Below are positions 14,788 through 24,875 of a stretch of 64,000 nt of DNA, one piece after another. The translations under genes and the position numbers were made by a program. The DNA comes from Rhodococcus oryzae. Its GTDB lineage: Bacteria > Actinomycetota > Actinomycetes > Mycobacteriales > Mycobacteriaceae. Below the pieces are notes generated by a model that saw nothing but the letters and a program-made list of their open reading frames with translations, ran no database searches and was not told where the DNA came from. The stretch is taken from assembly GCF_005049235.1 (NCBI RefSeq), contig NZ_SUMD01000004.1:490781-554780 (forward strand), given 5' to 3'. Position 1 is the first letter of the stretch; every line of letters begins with the position of its first letter.

Positions 14788-14793
14788 ATGCTA
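14788..14793 (-). promoter_or_regulatory. -10 element of the leader peptide/osmC transcript
   Basis: TAGCAT on the minus strand fits the actinobacterial TANNNT -10 consensus. Six bases separate it from the GTG of the leader peptide, predicting transcription start at the first base of the start codon. Confidence 0.55.
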
Positions 14794-14902
14794 ACCGGTG
14801 AATCCCGGTGGTGCACAGGGACTCCGCGCACCTCAACGGCCGTCCTACCGGCAGTTGCCCACGTCACAACCCTGCTGACGTGTGGTTTTCCTGCGCCTCG
14901 CG

Positions 14903-14908
14903 TACACT
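14903..14908 (+). promoter_or_regulatory. -10 element and long 5' UTR of the first DEAD-box helicase
   Basis: TACACT fits the -10 consensus and would start transcription near 14915, giving a 5' untranslated leader of about 165 bases before the GTG at 15081. Long leaders are common for cold-induced RNA helicase genes, where they control mRNA stability. The leader contains short inverted repeats but no recognised riboswitch. The rest of 14782-15080 shows no other feature. Confidence 0.45.
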
Positions 14909-15080
14909 GAACGACGGCCGCAATCGCGGTCCATCAATTGATTGTTCAGGCACCCAGCCCCGCCCCCGGCCGTAATGTCACCGGGAAAGGCCAGGCGAAA
15001 ATGTGCCCTGGCTCGTCTCTTTGCGTGCTGCATGACAGCTCGCGCTCCGCGACGCGCCCGACGTCCGGAGAGGTATCCGC

Positions 15081-17087
15081 GTGACCGACGCTGTCCACAT
15101 GTCTTCTGCTGCCCCTGTTTCCCCCGAGGAACTGGCGCCGCTCGAGTCCCCCTCGCCCGCCGAGGAGACTCCCACCATCACCTTTGCCGAGATCGGCCTG
15201 CCCGCACCCGTGGTCGCCGCCCTCGCCAAGAACGGCATCACCGTACCGTCGCCGATCCAGGCGATGTCCGTGCCCGACGCGATCGCGGGCAGGAACGTCC
15301 TCGGCCGCGCCCAGACCGGTTCCGGCAAGACCCTCGCCTTCGGCCTGCCGATGCTGGCCCGGCTCGCGCAGCACGAGGACCGTCCCGCGGCCAAGCGGCC
15401 GCGTGCCCTGGTCCTGGTGCCGACCCGCGAGCTCGCGATCCAGGTCGTCGACTCGCTCTACCCGTACGCGTCCTCGGTCGGCGTGCGCGTGCTCGCCGCG
15501 GTCGGCGGCATGCCGTTCACCAAGCAGGTCGAGCAGCTGCGCCGCGGCGTCGACATCCTCGTCGCCACCCCCGGCCGCCTCGGCGACCACCTGCGGCAGG
15601 GCACCTGCATCCTCGACCAGGTCGAGATCACCGCGCTCGACGAGGCCGACCAGATGGCCGACATGGGCTTCCTGCCCGAGGTCCGCTCGATCCTCGGCGA
15701 GACCCGGCCCGACGGTCAGCGCCTGCTGTTCTCCGCGACCCTCGACCGCGAGGTGCAGTCGCTGGTCCGCCAGTTCCTGGCCGATCACGTGACGCACTCG
15801 ACGGAGGACGGCAAGGCCAGCGTCGACACCATGGAGCACTACGTGCTCCTCGTCGATCGCGGACAGAAGGACGTCGTCCTCGCCGAGATCGGCGCCCGCG
15901 ACGGCCGCACCATCATGTTCGCCCGGACCAAGCTCGGCTGCGAGGGCATCACCGATCGTCTTCGCGCGGTTGGCATCCCGGCCGAGTCGCTGCACGGCGG
16001 CAAGGCCCAGAACCAGCGCACCCGCGTCCTCGAGCGTTTCAAGAGCGGCCGCACCCCGGTGCTGGTCGCCACCGACGTCGCGGCCCGCGGCATCCACGTC
16101 GACGGCATCGACCTGGTCGTGCACGTCGATCCGCCCGCCGATCACAAGGACTACCTGCACCGCGCAGGCCGGACCGCCCGCGCGGGCGAGAAGGGCACGG
16201 TCGTCGCGATCGTGCTGCCGAACCAGCGCCGCCTGGTCCGCAAGCTGACCGGGATGGCGGGGGTGGACGCCACCGCGGTGAACGTCGCACCCGGGTCCGA
16301 GGAGCTGGCCACCATCACCGGCGCCAAGGCGCCGAGCGGCGAGCCGGTCCGCGAACAGCACTTCAAGAGCGATCGGTTCGGCGACCGGCCCCGTCGTGAG
16401 GGTGGCTACCAGGGCAGCCGACCCCGCCGTGAGGGTGGCGGCTACCAGGGCAGCCGTCCCCGCACCGAGGGTGGCTACCAGGGCAACCGGTCCGAGGGCG
16501 GCTACCAGGGCAACCGCCCGCAGCGCGACGGCGGCGGCTACCAGGGCAGCCGACCCCGCACCGAAGGCGGCTACCAGGGCAACCGCTCCGAAGGTGGCTA
16601 CCAGGGCAGCCGACCCCGCACCGAGGGCGGCTACCAGGGCAACCGCCCGCAGCGCGACGGCGGCGGCTACCAGGGCAGCCGACCCCGCACCGAAGGCGGC
16701 TACCAGGGCAACCGCTCCGAGGGCGGCTACCAGGGCGAGCGCAAGTTCAACGACCGTCCCCAGCGCAGCGAGGGCGGCTACCAGGGCAACCGCCCGCAGC
16801 GCGACGGCGGCGGCTACCAGGGCAGCCGACCCCGCACCGAAGGCGGCTACCAGGGCAACCGCTCCGAGGGCGGCCACCAGCGTTCGCACGGCAGCCGTCC
16901 CTACGGGGACCGCCCGCAGGGCGACCGCCCGTACGGCGACCGCCCGAACCGCGACTCCGGCAACGGTGAGCGCAGCTATGGGGATCGCCCCCAGCGCAGC
17001 GGCGATTCCTCGCGTTCCGGCGGCTTCCGCAGCCGGACCGAGCGCCGCTCGTACGACGGATTCGAAGGACCCCGGGGCGATCGCTGA
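15081..17087 (+). CDS. DEAD-box RNA helicase with Gly-Tyr-Gln-Gly repeat tail
   Basis: A 668-residue helicase; the GTG start follows GGAGAGG. The core (about residues 33-430) has all main motifs: Q-motif IQAMS, motif I AQTGSGKT (77-84), PTRELA, ATPGR, DEAD (187-190), SAT (218-220), VATDVAARG and [10 protein letters not shown]. It unwinds structured RNA for ribosome assembly, mRNA decay or cold adaptation. The C-terminal 230 residues are low complexity with 14 GYQG motifs inside [13 protein letters not shown]-type units, ending in YGDRP repeats. Such basic Gly/Arg tails bind RNA and can drive condensates. A second, shorter paralogue lies 2.4 kb downstream. The repeat DNA makes tail length prone to change between strains. 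Confidence 0.95.
   Translation: MTDAVHMSSAAPVSPEELAPLESPSPAEETPTITFAEIGLPAPVVAALAKNGITVPSPIQAMSVPDAIAGRNVLGRAQTGSGKTLAFGLPMLARLAQHEDRPAAKRPRALVLVPTRELAIQVVDSLYPYASSVGVRVLAAVGGMPFTKQVEQLRRGVDILVATPGRLGDHLRQGTCILDQVEITALDEADQMADMGFLPEVRSILGETRPDGQRLLFSATLDREVQSLVRQFLADHVTHSTEDGKASVDTMEHYVLLVDRGQKDVVLAEIGARDGRTIMFARTKLGCEGITDRLRAVGIPAESLHGGKAQNQRTRVLERFKSGRTPVLVATDVAARGIHVDGIDLVVHVDPPADHKDYLHRAGRTARAGEKGTVVAIVLPNQRRLVRKLTGMAGVDATAVNVAPGSEELATITGAKAPSGEPVREQHFKSDRFGDRPRREGGYQGSRPRREGGGYQGSRPRTEGGYQGNRSEGGYQGNRPQRDGGGYQGSRPRTEGGYQGNRSEGGYQGSRPRTEGGYQGNRPQRDGGGYQGSRPRTEGGYQGNRSEGGYQGERKFNDRPQRSEGGYQGNRPQRDGGGYQGSRPRTEGGYQGNRSEGGHQRSHGSRPYGDRPQGDRPYGDRPNRDSGNGERSYGDRPQRSGDSSRSGGFRSRTERRSYDGFEGPRGDR
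16399..16875 (+). repeat. Coding tandem repeats for the helicase GYQG tail
   Basis: Units of about 24-39 bases encoding EGGYQG followed by NR, SRPRT or NRPQRD recur 14 times, some blocks (for example around 16530-16600 and 16665-16735) nearly identical at the DNA level. The order of unit types is itself repeated, suggesting block duplication. Confidence 0.85.
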
Positions 17088-17122
17088 TCGCTGGACGCCC
17101 ACGCGTTCGACATAGACACCCA

Positions 17123-17156
17123 GACGCCACCGACCGCATACGCGGTCGGTGGCGTC
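17123..17156 (+). terminator. Perfect 15-bp hairpin terminator after helicase
   Basis: Arms 17123-17137 and 17142-17156 are perfectly complementary around the loop ATAC. It lies 36 bases past the helicase stop, before gnd. There is no T-run. Confidence 0.75.
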
Positions 17157-17255
17157 TCGGCTATCCGGGCACGCGACGGACGGCACCCGCCCCCGTCGAC
17201 AGGTATCGGGACCCCGCGCTTTTCTTCGCGGGCCCAGCAAGGGAAGGTGTACGGC

Positions 17256-18713
17256 ATGACCGAGAACAGCAGCACGACCGCCCGCGCGCAGATCGGCGTC
17301 ACCGGACTTGCCGTGATGGGCTCCAATATCGCCCGCAACTTCGCCCGGCACGGACACACCGTGGCACTGCACAACCGGAGCGTCGCAAAGACCGACGCCC
17401 TCATCGCCGAGCACGGCGGTGACGGAGACTTCGTGCGCACCGAGACCGTCGAAGAGTTCGTTGCGGCACTGCAGAAGCCGCGCCGGGTCCTGATCATGGT
17501 GAAGGCGGGAGACGCCACCGATTCGGTGATCGAGGAGCTCGCCGCGGCGATGGAGCCGGGCGACATCATCATCGACGGCGGCAATGCGTTGTACACGGAC
17601 ACGATCCGCCGCGAGGCCTCCCTCCGCGACCGCGGACTGCACTTCGTCGGCGCCGGCATCTCCGGCGGCGAGGAGGGAGCACTGAACGGCCCGTCGATCA
17701 TGCCGGGCGGCCCCAAGGAGTCGTACGAGTCCCTCGGACCGCTGCTCGAGTCCGTGGCAGCTCAGGTCGACGGCACCCCGTGCTGCACGCACATCGGCCC
17801 CGACGGCGCAGGCCACTTCGTGAAGATGGTGCACAACGGCATCGAGTACGCCGACATGCAGCTGATCGGCGAGGCCTACCACCTCTTCCGTGACGCGCTC
17901 GGCCTCGACGCCGGCCAGATCGCGGACGTCTTCACCGAGTGGAACGCAGGCACCCTCGAGTCCTACCTGATCGAGATCACCGCAGAGGTGCTGCGCCAGA
18001 AGGACGCCAAGACCGGACAGGCACTCGTGGACGTGATCGTCGACGCCGCCGAGCAGAAGGGCACCGGCCGCTGGACGGTCAAGTCCGCGCTCGACCTCGG
18101 CGTCCCGGTCACCGGCATCGCCGAGGCGGTCTTCGCGCGCGCCCTCTCCGGCTCACGCACCCAGCGCGCGGCCGCCCAGGCGGCGGGCCTCGCGTCCGGC
18201 GCGCTCGGCGAGAAGCCGAGCGATGCAGCGCAATTCACCGAGGACATCCGCGCCGCCCTCTACGCGTCGAAGATCATCGCGTACGCCCAGGGCTTCGACC
18301 AGATCGCCGCGGGCAGCGCCGAGTACAACTGGGACCTCAAGCCCGCCGACCTGGCCACCATCTGGCGCGGCGGCTGCATCATCCGCGCGCAGTTCCTCAA
18401 CCGCATCAAGGATGCGTACGAGGAGAACCCCGCCCTGCCGAGCCTGATCCTCGCCCCGTACTTCCGGGAATCCATCGAGGCGGGCATCGACAGCTGGCGC
18501 CGCGTCGTCGCGACCGCGACCCTGCTCGGCATCCCGGTCCCCGGTTTCGCCTCCTCCCTGTCGTACTACGACGGCCTGCGTGCCGAGCGCCTGCCCGCCG
18601 CGCTCACGCAGGGGCAGCGTGACTTCTTCGGCGCGCACACCTACGAGCGCACGGACCGTCCGGGCAAGTTCCACACGCTCTGGAGCGGCGACCGCAGCGA
18701 GGTCGAGGCGTAG
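17256..18713 (+). CDS. gnd: 6-phosphogluconate dehydrogenase (decarboxylating)
   Basis: A 485-residue 6PGDH of normal length for the family (mycobacterial Gnd1 type). It catalyses oxidation and decarboxylation of 6-phosphogluconate to ribulose 5-phosphate with NADP in the oxidative pentose phosphate pathway. Visible are the N-terminal Rossmann loop GVTGLAVMGSNIARNFARHG, substrate loop GAGISGGEEGALNGPSIMPGG, and HFVKMVHNGIEYADMQLIGE with the catalytic Lys and the conserved HNGIEY. The ATG at 17256 has GGAAGG eight bases upstream and is preferred to the GTG at 17247. It stands alone between two strong terminators. Confidence 0.96.
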   Translation: MTENSSTTARAQIGVTGLAVMGSNIARNFARHGHTVALHNRSVAKTDALIAEHGGDGDFVRTETVEEFVAALQKPRRVLIMVKAGDATDSVIEELAAAMEPGDIIIDGGNALYTDTIRREASLRDRGLHFVGAGISGGEEGALNGPSIMPGGPKESYESLGPLLESVAAQVDGTPCCTHIGPDGAGHFVKMVHNGIEYADMQLIGEAYHLFRDALGLDAGQIADVFTEWNAGTLESYLIEITAEVLRQKDAKTGQALVDVIVDAAEQKGTGRWTVKSALDLGVPVTGIAEAVFARALSGSRTQRAAAQAAGLASGALGEKPSDAAQFTEDIRAALYASKIIAYAQGFDQIAAGSAEYNWDLKPADLATIWRGGCIIRAQFLNRIKDAYEENPALPSLILAPYFRESIEAGIDSWRRVVATATLLGIPVPGFASSLSYYDGLRAERLPAALTQGQRDFFGAHTYERTDRPGKFHTLWSGDRSEVEA

Positions 18714-18730
18714 CAAACGCCGACGTCCTA

Positions 18731-18790
18731 CGAGCCCGGCCTCCGGTCGGCGCACACCGAAGGGTGTCCGCCGACCGGAGGCCGGGCTCG
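18731..18790. terminator. Very long bidirectional terminator hairpin
   Basis: Perfect 22-bp arms (18731-18752 and 18769-18790), then one mismatch and a further 5-bp inner stem closed by a short loop. It lies between the convergent stops of gnd (18713) and the DUF4262 gene (18796), so it can end transcription from both sides. Confidence 0.85.
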
Positions 18791-18795
18791 ACTCG

Positions 18796-19281
18796 TCAGG
18801 CCACCATCCGGCCGCCGGGCGGCGGCCCCAGCAACGGCTGCACGATGGTCGAGCTGATCTCGGCCTCCCACGGCATCAGCCCCTGACAGTCGGCCCAGAC
18901 CGCCTGGACCGCGGACACGTGTGCCGGCCCGTACAGCCCGACCGCGCGCAACAGCCAGGACTCGTACTCGCGCGCCCGGATCAGGCACACCTCGAGCCCG
19001 CCGACCTCGAGCCGCTCCCCCGGCCCGAGCCGATCGCCGTGCCACAACCGGTGGGCGAGCTCGCCAAGGACCGCCACCGACTCGTCCGCGGCGCGGCCGG
19101 TGACGATCACCTCGGGACAGCCGATCTCGGTCAACCCGACCGTGTAGCAGAAGGCGGGATGGACGCCGCGCTCGTCGACGGAGGACTCGACATACTGCAG
19201 CGCCCAGCCGAATCTGTCGATGGTTCGCAGCATCCTCCGGTGCGCCTCCTCCGGCGTCATCCCCTCGCAGATCTCACACAT
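18796..19281 (-). CDS. DUF4262-domain protein, probably SOS controlled
   Basis: A 161-residue cytoplasmic protein; ATG 19281 has GGGAGG six bases upstream, so I prefer it over longer in-frame starts. The sequence MCEICEGMTPEEAHRRML, FGWALQYVES, FCYTVGLTEIGCPEVIVTGR and LVxGERLEVGG-like segments match DUF4262, a family without a known biochemical role. The N-terminal CxxC could bind metal. A LexA-type SOS box lies 16 bases upstream of the start, suggesting induction by DNA damage. It stands alone, with the strong hairpin behind it. Confidence 0.75.
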   Translation of the reverse strand: MCEICEGMTPEEAHRRMLRTIDRFGWALQYVESSVDERGVHPAFCYTVGLTEIGCPEVIVTGRAADESVAVLGELAHRLWHGDRLGPGERLEVGGLEVCLIRAREYESWLLRAVGLYGPAHVSAVQAVWADCQGLMPWEAEISSTIVQPLLGPPPGGRMVA

Positions 19282-19297
19282 GACCACCCTCCCGACA

Positions 19298-19313
19298 TCG
19301 AATGTATGTTCGA
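19298..19313. promoter_or_regulatory. LexA SOS box upstream of the DUF4262 gene
   Basis: TCGAATGTATGTTCGA matches 11 of the 12 fixed bases of the mycobacterial SOS box TCGAAC-N4-GTTCGA. It is the core of a larger perfect palindrome with arms ACATCGAA and TTCGATGT (19295-19316). It lies just before the ribosome binding site of the DUF4262 gene on the minus strand and 171 bases before the helicase on the plus strand. Confidence 0.7.
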
Positions 19314-19486
19314 TGTGATCATGCGCCGTGCCACCGACACCGCGCGCCCGCGCGGATGCCATAGCGGACGCATGCAGGAGAAATGATGGAACCCTTGGGT
19401 CGGAGCGGTAACCTCACTGCACGCGCCGACGACGTTCCGTGAGATCGGGGGCGCCCCGCGGCCCAACACTCGGAGGCAACCGCGAC

Positions 19487-20839
19487 ATGTCCGACCCAGC
19501 CACCACAGGACCCGCAGACACGTTCGCGGGCCTCGGCCTCCCGCCGCTTCTAGTGCAGTCGCTGAACCGGGAGAAGATCACCGCCCCGTTCCCGATCCAG
19601 GCCGCCGCGATCCCCGACATCCTGGCCGGGCGGGACGTGCTCGGGCGCGGGCCGACCGGTTCCGGCAAGACCCTCGCCTTCGGGCTGCCGATGCTGGTCC
19701 GGCTCAAGGGAGCCCCCAGCACACCCGGGCGCCCCCGCGGGCTCGTGCTCGCGCCGACCAGGGAACTGGCCGCACAGATCGAGAAGGCCCTCGACGAGTC
19801 CGCGCTCTCGCTCGGACTGCGCCTGGCCTGCGTGGTCGGCGGGCTCCCCATCAAGGCACAGGCGCAGCGGCTCGCCCGCGGAGTGGACCTGCTGGTGGCG
19901 ACGCCCGGCCGGATGGCCGACCTGATCGCCCAGGGCGCCGCCTCGCTCGCCGACGTCCGCGTGACCACGATCGACGAGGCCGACCACATGGCGGAGCTCG
20001 GGTTCCTGTCGCAGGTCACCACCCTTCTCGACCAGACGGCGAAAGACGGTCAGCGACTGCTCTTCTCGGCGACCCTGGACGGTGGAGTGGACGACCTCGT
20101 CCGGGACTACCTGCACGATCCCGTCACGCACGCCACCGCGCCGGTGGGCGCCTCGGTGGCCACGATGGAGCACCACCTGCTCCACGTCCGCAAGGCCGAC
20201 AAGTGGGTTGTGCTCGCCGAGATCGCCTCGCGCAGCGGCAAGACCCTGCTCTTCGTTCGCACCAAGCACGGTGTGGACCGGGTGGCCGAGGAGCTGCGGG
20301 CGGCCGGCGTCGTCGCGGGGGCATTGCACGGCGACAAGACGCAGAGCAACCGCACCCGCACCCTCGCGGCGTTCGCCGACGGCGACACCCCGGTCCTCGT
20401 CGCCACCGACGTCGCGGCCCGCGGTATCCACGTGGACGGGATCGACCTCGTCGTCCACGTCGACCCGCCCGCCGAGGCGAAGGACTACCTGCACCGCGCC
20501 GGACGGACAGCTCGCGCAGGCGAATCCGGGACGGTGGTGACCCTGGTGACCGACGACCAACGCGCCGAGGTCGCCGCGCTCACCGCGAAGGCAGGCGTGG
20601 ACGTCATCGGCGTCGAGGTGCGCCCGGGCGCACCCGAACTCGTCACCCTCACCGGCGCCCGCGAGCCCACCGGCGTCCCCGTGCCCCCGCCCTCCGCACC
20701 GGCGCCGACGGCACCGAAGGAACGGGCCACCGGACCGGGTGCCCGCGACAGACGTCCGGGCGCGACCACGGTTCGCTCCGGCGGGCGGCGCGGCAGCGGC
20801 GCAGGGGCGCACGGCCACCGCAACCGGGGAGGGCGCTGA
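19487..20839 (+). CDS. DEAD-box RNA helicase, short-tailed paralogue
   Basis: A 450-residue helicase; ATG 19487 follows CGGAGG. It keeps every core motif: Q-motif FPIQAAAIP, motif I GPTGSGKT (55-62), [51 protein letters not shown] and [10 protein letters not shown]. It is closely similar to the helicase at 15081 through the core, but the tail is only about 60 residues, Pro/Ala-rich then basic (RRGSGAGAHGHRNRGGR). The two probably arose by duplication and may divide labour between general and repeat-tail-dependent RNA targets. The DMT transporter starts three bases after its stop. Confidence 0.93.
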   Translation: MSDPATTGPADTFAGLGLPPLLVQSLNREKITAPFPIQAAAIPDILAGRDVLGRGPTGSGKTLAFGLPMLVRLKGAPSTPGRPRGLVLAPTRELAAQIEKALDESALSLGLRLACVVGGLPIKAQAQRLARGVDLLVATPGRMADLIAQGAASLADVRVTTIDEADHMAELGFLSQVTTLLDQTAKDGQRLLFSATLDGGVDDLVRDYLHDPVTHATAPVGASVATMEHHLLHVRKADKWVVLAEIASRSGKTLLFVRTKHGVDRVAEELRAAGVVAGALHGDKTQSNRTRTLAAFADGDTPVLVATDVAARGIHVDGIDLVVHVDPPAEAKDYLHRAGRTARAGESGTVVTLVTDDQRAEVAALTAKAGVDVIGVEVRPGAPELVTLTGAREPTGVPVPPPSAPAPTAPKERATGPGARDRRPGATTVRSGGRRGSGAGAHGHRNRGGR

Positions 20840-20842
20840 GCG

Positions 20843-21724
20843 ATGTCCGGAACCCCGCTGCTGGCAGTCGCGTTCGCGCTGATCGGTGCGCTGCTGTTCG
20901 CCTGCGGCTCCGTCGCCCAGCAGAGCGCGGCGGCCGGGGTCGGCGAGGACGAAGCCCTGCTCGCCGAGCTGGTCCGGAGCAAGCGATGGTGGGCGGGACT
21001 ACTCGGCGACGGCGGCGGGTACGTGTTCCAGGCGATCGCGCTCGGCGTCGGGTCGGTGCTCGTGGTGCAGCCGCTGATCGTGGCCTCGCTGCTGTTCGCG
21101 CTTCCCCTCTCCGCCCGGTTCAGCGGCGCCAGGATGACCGCGCGCACCTGGGCGATGGCATTGACGCTGGCGGCTGCGCTCGTCGTGTTCCTGATCGTCG
21201 GGAATCCGACCGAGGGACACAATTCGGCGGCGATCGCCGACTGGCTGATCCCGCTCGCGGGGGTCCTCGGACTGGTCGCCGCGGCGGTCGCGGCCGCGCT
21301 GGCCCGGATCCGCCCCGGCCCGCGGGCCCTGCTGCTCGGGTTCGCCAGCGGCGCGCTGTATGGGGTCGCGGTCGCGCTGACCAAGTCCGTCATCGACCTG
21401 TTGCACCTGGGCCCGGCGGCCGTGCTCGGCAACTGGACCACCTGGGCCCTGATCGCCGCCGGACTCACCGGGTTCTACCTCCAGCAGCGTGCGTTCCACG
21501 CGGGCTCCCTCTCGGCATCGCTACCCGCCATCACCATCGCCGAGCCGTTGGTGGCCGCCTTCCTCGGGTTCGCGGTGCTCGGTGAGCGGCTACGGGTGCA
21601 CGGCCCCGGCATCGCGCTGATCGCCGTCGCGGTGCTCGCCATGGTCGTCACCACCGTCGGGCTGTCCCGATCCCAGGCCGATGTGACGACCCACGCCCAG
21701 TCGTCGCAGCCGGTACTCTCGTAA
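20843..21724 (+). CDS. DMT-superfamily transporter (EamA/NIPA-like)
   Basis: A 293-residue protein with about nine hydrophobic helices and short loops, arranged as two related halves, typical of the drug/metabolite transporter superfamily. Visible segments are VAFALIGALLFACGSVAQQ at the start, LVVQPLIVASLLFALPLSA in the first half, and LPAITIAEPLVAAFLGFAVLGE in the second, the last resembling the EamA repeat motif. The substrate is unknown; similar proteins carry metabolites or Mg2+. It begins three bases after the helicase stop, so it is probably in the same transcript, although a functional link is not evident. Confidence 0.8.
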   Translation: MSGTPLLAVAFALIGALLFACGSVAQQSAAAGVGEDEALLAELVRSKRWWAGLLGDGGGYVFQAIALGVGSVLVVQPLIVASLLFALPLSARFSGARMTARTWAMALTLAAALVVFLIVGNPTEGHNSAAIADWLIPLAGVLGLVAAAVAAALARIRPGPRALLLGFASGALYGVAVALTKSVIDLLHLGPAAVLGNWTTWALIAAGLTGFYLQQRAFHAGSLSASLPAITIAEPLVAAFLGFAVLGERLRVHGPGIALIAVAVLAMVVTTVGLSRSQADVTTHAQSSQPVLS

Positions 21725-23164
<1,440 letters not shown>

Positions 23165-23194
23165 CGAGCCGACACACCGGCGCACCACCTCTAC

Positions 23195-23222
23195 TACCGG
23201 GCACGGTCCGCCGTGCCCGGTA
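23195..23222 (+). terminator. Terminator after guaB1 abutting the next promoter
   Basis: Perfect 12-bp arms (23195-23206 and 23211-23222) around the loop TCCG, 30 bases past the guaB1 stop. Its last two bases overlap a -10-like TAGAAT (23221-23226). Confidence 0.75.
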
Positions 23223-23226
23223 GAAT
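23221..23226 (+). promoter_or_regulatory. Candidate -10 for the 48-aa peptide/CBS operon
   Basis: TAGAAT is a near-consensus -10 element. Transcription would start near 23233, about 50 bases before the GTG of the short ORF at 23284. The hairpin before it would isolate this operon from guaB1 readthrough. Confidence 0.5.
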
Positions 23227-23283
23227 CGTGGTCTGCACGCGCCCACGCGCAGGGAAAGCCTGCGCACAACAGGAAGGAACAAG

Positions 23284-23430
23284 GTGCCTGAGGCACCCAC
23301 TCTGACCGTCGTCGACTCGACCGAGTCCGGCGACGAGAGCACCTCTACGGAGGGCTCCTCTACCGAGCCGGGCGACAAACCCGGCGCACATCCCCCACTG
23401 TTCGGACCCACGCTCGGCGGCGATAGCTGA
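23284..23430 (+). CDS. 48-aa acidic leader-like ORF coupled to a CBS membrane protein
   Basis: GTG 23284 has a strong AGGAAGG seven bases upstream. The frame ends in a TGA that overlaps the ATG of the next gene by one base (TGATG), which implies translational coupling. The peptide is hydrophilic and acidic ([18 protein letters not shown] region) with a Gly/Pro end ([12 protein letters not shown]), no signal peptide and no helix. It may be a small protein or a coupling device for the downstream gene. I do not recognise a family. Confidence 0.55.
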   Translation: MPEAPTLTVVDSTESGDESTSTEGSSTEPGDKPGAHPPLFGPTLGGDS

Positions 23431-24875
23431 TGGAGATCGCACTCACCGTCTTGAGCCTCATCGGGTTCGCAGCCCTGACCGCAGGCACCGCGCTGTTCGT
23501 GGCCGCGGAATTCTCGCTCACCGCGCTCGAGCGCAGCACCGTCGACGCCCACGCGCGCGACGGCGACCGGCGTTCGCGCCAGGTGCAGCACGCACACCGC
23601 ACGCTCTCGTTCCAGCTCTCCGGCGCCCAGCTCGGCATCACGATCACCACGCTGATCACCGGCTACCTCGCGGAGCCGGTGCTGGCCAAGCTGATCGACC
23701 CACTGTTGACCGCCGTCAACATCAGCGAATCCGTTGCCAGCGGCATCTCGCTGGCGCTGGCCCTGGTGCTGGCCACCTCGCTGTCGATGATCTTCGGCGA
23801 GCTGGTGCCGAAGAACCTGGCCATCGCCCGCCCGCTGCAGACCGCGCGCGCCACCGCGGGCCTGCAGGCCGGGTTCTCGGCGGTGTTCAAGTGGGCCATC
23901 AACGGGCTCAACGGATCAGCCAACTGGGTGGTCCGACGGCTCGGCATCGAACCCGCCGAGGAACTGCGCTCGGCACGCTCTCCCCAGGAACTGGGCTCGC
24001 TGGTGCGCACCAGCGCGCGCCGCGGCGCGCTCGACGCCGGGACCGCGCTGCTCGTCGATCGCTCGCTGAGGTTCGGCGAGCTCACCGCGGAGGAGCTGAT
24101 GACCCCGCGGGTGAAGGTCGAGACCCTCGCACTCCGGGACACCGTCGCCGACCTGATCGAGGCCGCGTCCCGGACGGGCTTCTCGCGGTTCCCGATCGTC
24201 GACGGCGACCTGGATGACACGGTCGGGGTCGTGCACATCAAGCACGCGTTCACGGTGCCCGCCGCCGGCCGCACCTCCACGCCGCTGATCACCCTCGCAC
24301 AGAAGGTCCCGGTGGTGCCGTCGAGCCTCGACGGCGACGAGGTGATGGAGCGAGTCCGCGCCGACGGCATGCAGGTCGCGCTCGTGGTCGACGAGTACGG
24401 CGGCACCGCGGGCATGGTGACCATGGAGGACCTGATCGAGGAGATCGTCGGCGATGTCCGCGACGAGCACGACGAGCAGGAGATCGAGGTACAGCGCAGC
24501 GGCGACAGCTGGATCTGCTCGGGCCTGTTGCGCATCGACGAGGTCTCTCAGACCACCGGTTACTCGGCACCCGAGGGCGAGTACGACACCCTCGGCGGCC
24601 TCGTCCTGGCCCACCTGGGCCGGATCCCCGAGGTCGGCGACCAGGTGGCGCTGCCCCATCCGGACGACGACGGCCGCTCGGCGGGCGGGTGGATAGCCAG
24701 GGTCGCCGCGATGGACGGCCGCCGGATCGACCGGGTGGTACTGACCCCGGTCGCCGACCTGGCCGACCACTCGACGGAGACACTTGCCGATCACTCGGCG
24801 GAGACACTTGCCGATCACTCGGCGGAGACACTGACCGATCACTCGGCGGAGACGAAGGAGCGCGGCGATGAGTGA
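23430..24875 (+). CDS. DUF21/CBS-pair membrane protein (CorC/HlyC family)
   Basis: A 481-residue protein: an N-terminal DUF21 (CNNM) membrane domain of three to four helices (about 1-140, with [19 protein letters not shown] and [13 protein letters not shown]), two CBS domains (about 205-330, [10 protein letters not shown] and [20 protein letters not shown]), and a C-terminal CorC_HlyC transporter-associated domain. The family moves or regulates Mg2+ or other divalent cations; it is named hemolysin-like for historical reasons. It ends with four copies of an octapeptide-like unit (ADHSAETL) and overlaps the next paralogue by eight bases, so the two probably work together. Confidence 0.92.
   Translation: MEIALTVLSLIGFAALTAGTALFVAAEFSLTALERSTVDAHARDGDRRSRQVQHAHRTLSFQLSGAQLGITITTLITGYLAEPVLAKLIDPLLTAVNISESVASGISLALALVLATSLSMIFGELVPKNLAIARPLQTARATAGLQAGFSAVFKWAINGLNGSANWVVRRLGIEPAEELRSARSPQELGSLVRTSARRGALDAGTALLVDRSLRFGELTAEELMTPRVKVETLALRDTVADLIEAASRTGFSRFPIVDGDLDDTVGVVHIKHAFTVPAAGRTSTPLITLAQKVPVVPSSLDGDEVMERVRADGMQVALVVDEYGGTAGMVTMEDLIEEIVGDVRDEHDEQEIEVQRSGDSWICSGLLRIDEVSQTTGYSAPEGEYDTLGGLVLAHLGRIPEVGDQVALPHPDDDGRSAGGWIARVAAMDGRRIDRVVLTPVADLADHSTETLADHSAETLADHSAETLTDHSAETKERGDE
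24762..24857 (+). repeat. 24-bp coding tandem repeat at the end of the CBS protein
   Basis: Four units of 24 bp encode [24 protein letters not shown] and TDHSAETK. Units two and three differ by only one base. The repeat is in frame and sits in the cytoplasmic tail, so copy number can vary without frameshift. Confidence 0.85.

Noticed and set aside
14974..15080. A possible short ORF in the 5' leader of the first helicase (beginning MSPGKARRK)
   Set aside because: It has no ribosome binding site or stop before the helicase start and continues as an out-of-frame overlap; composition is not protein-like.
14946..17882. A 978-residue open frame on the minus strand opposite the helicase and gnd, rich in Ala/Leu/Val
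   Set aside because: It is a shadow of high-GC coding sequence and repeat DNA, crosses two well-supported genes and a strong terminator, and has no domain pattern.
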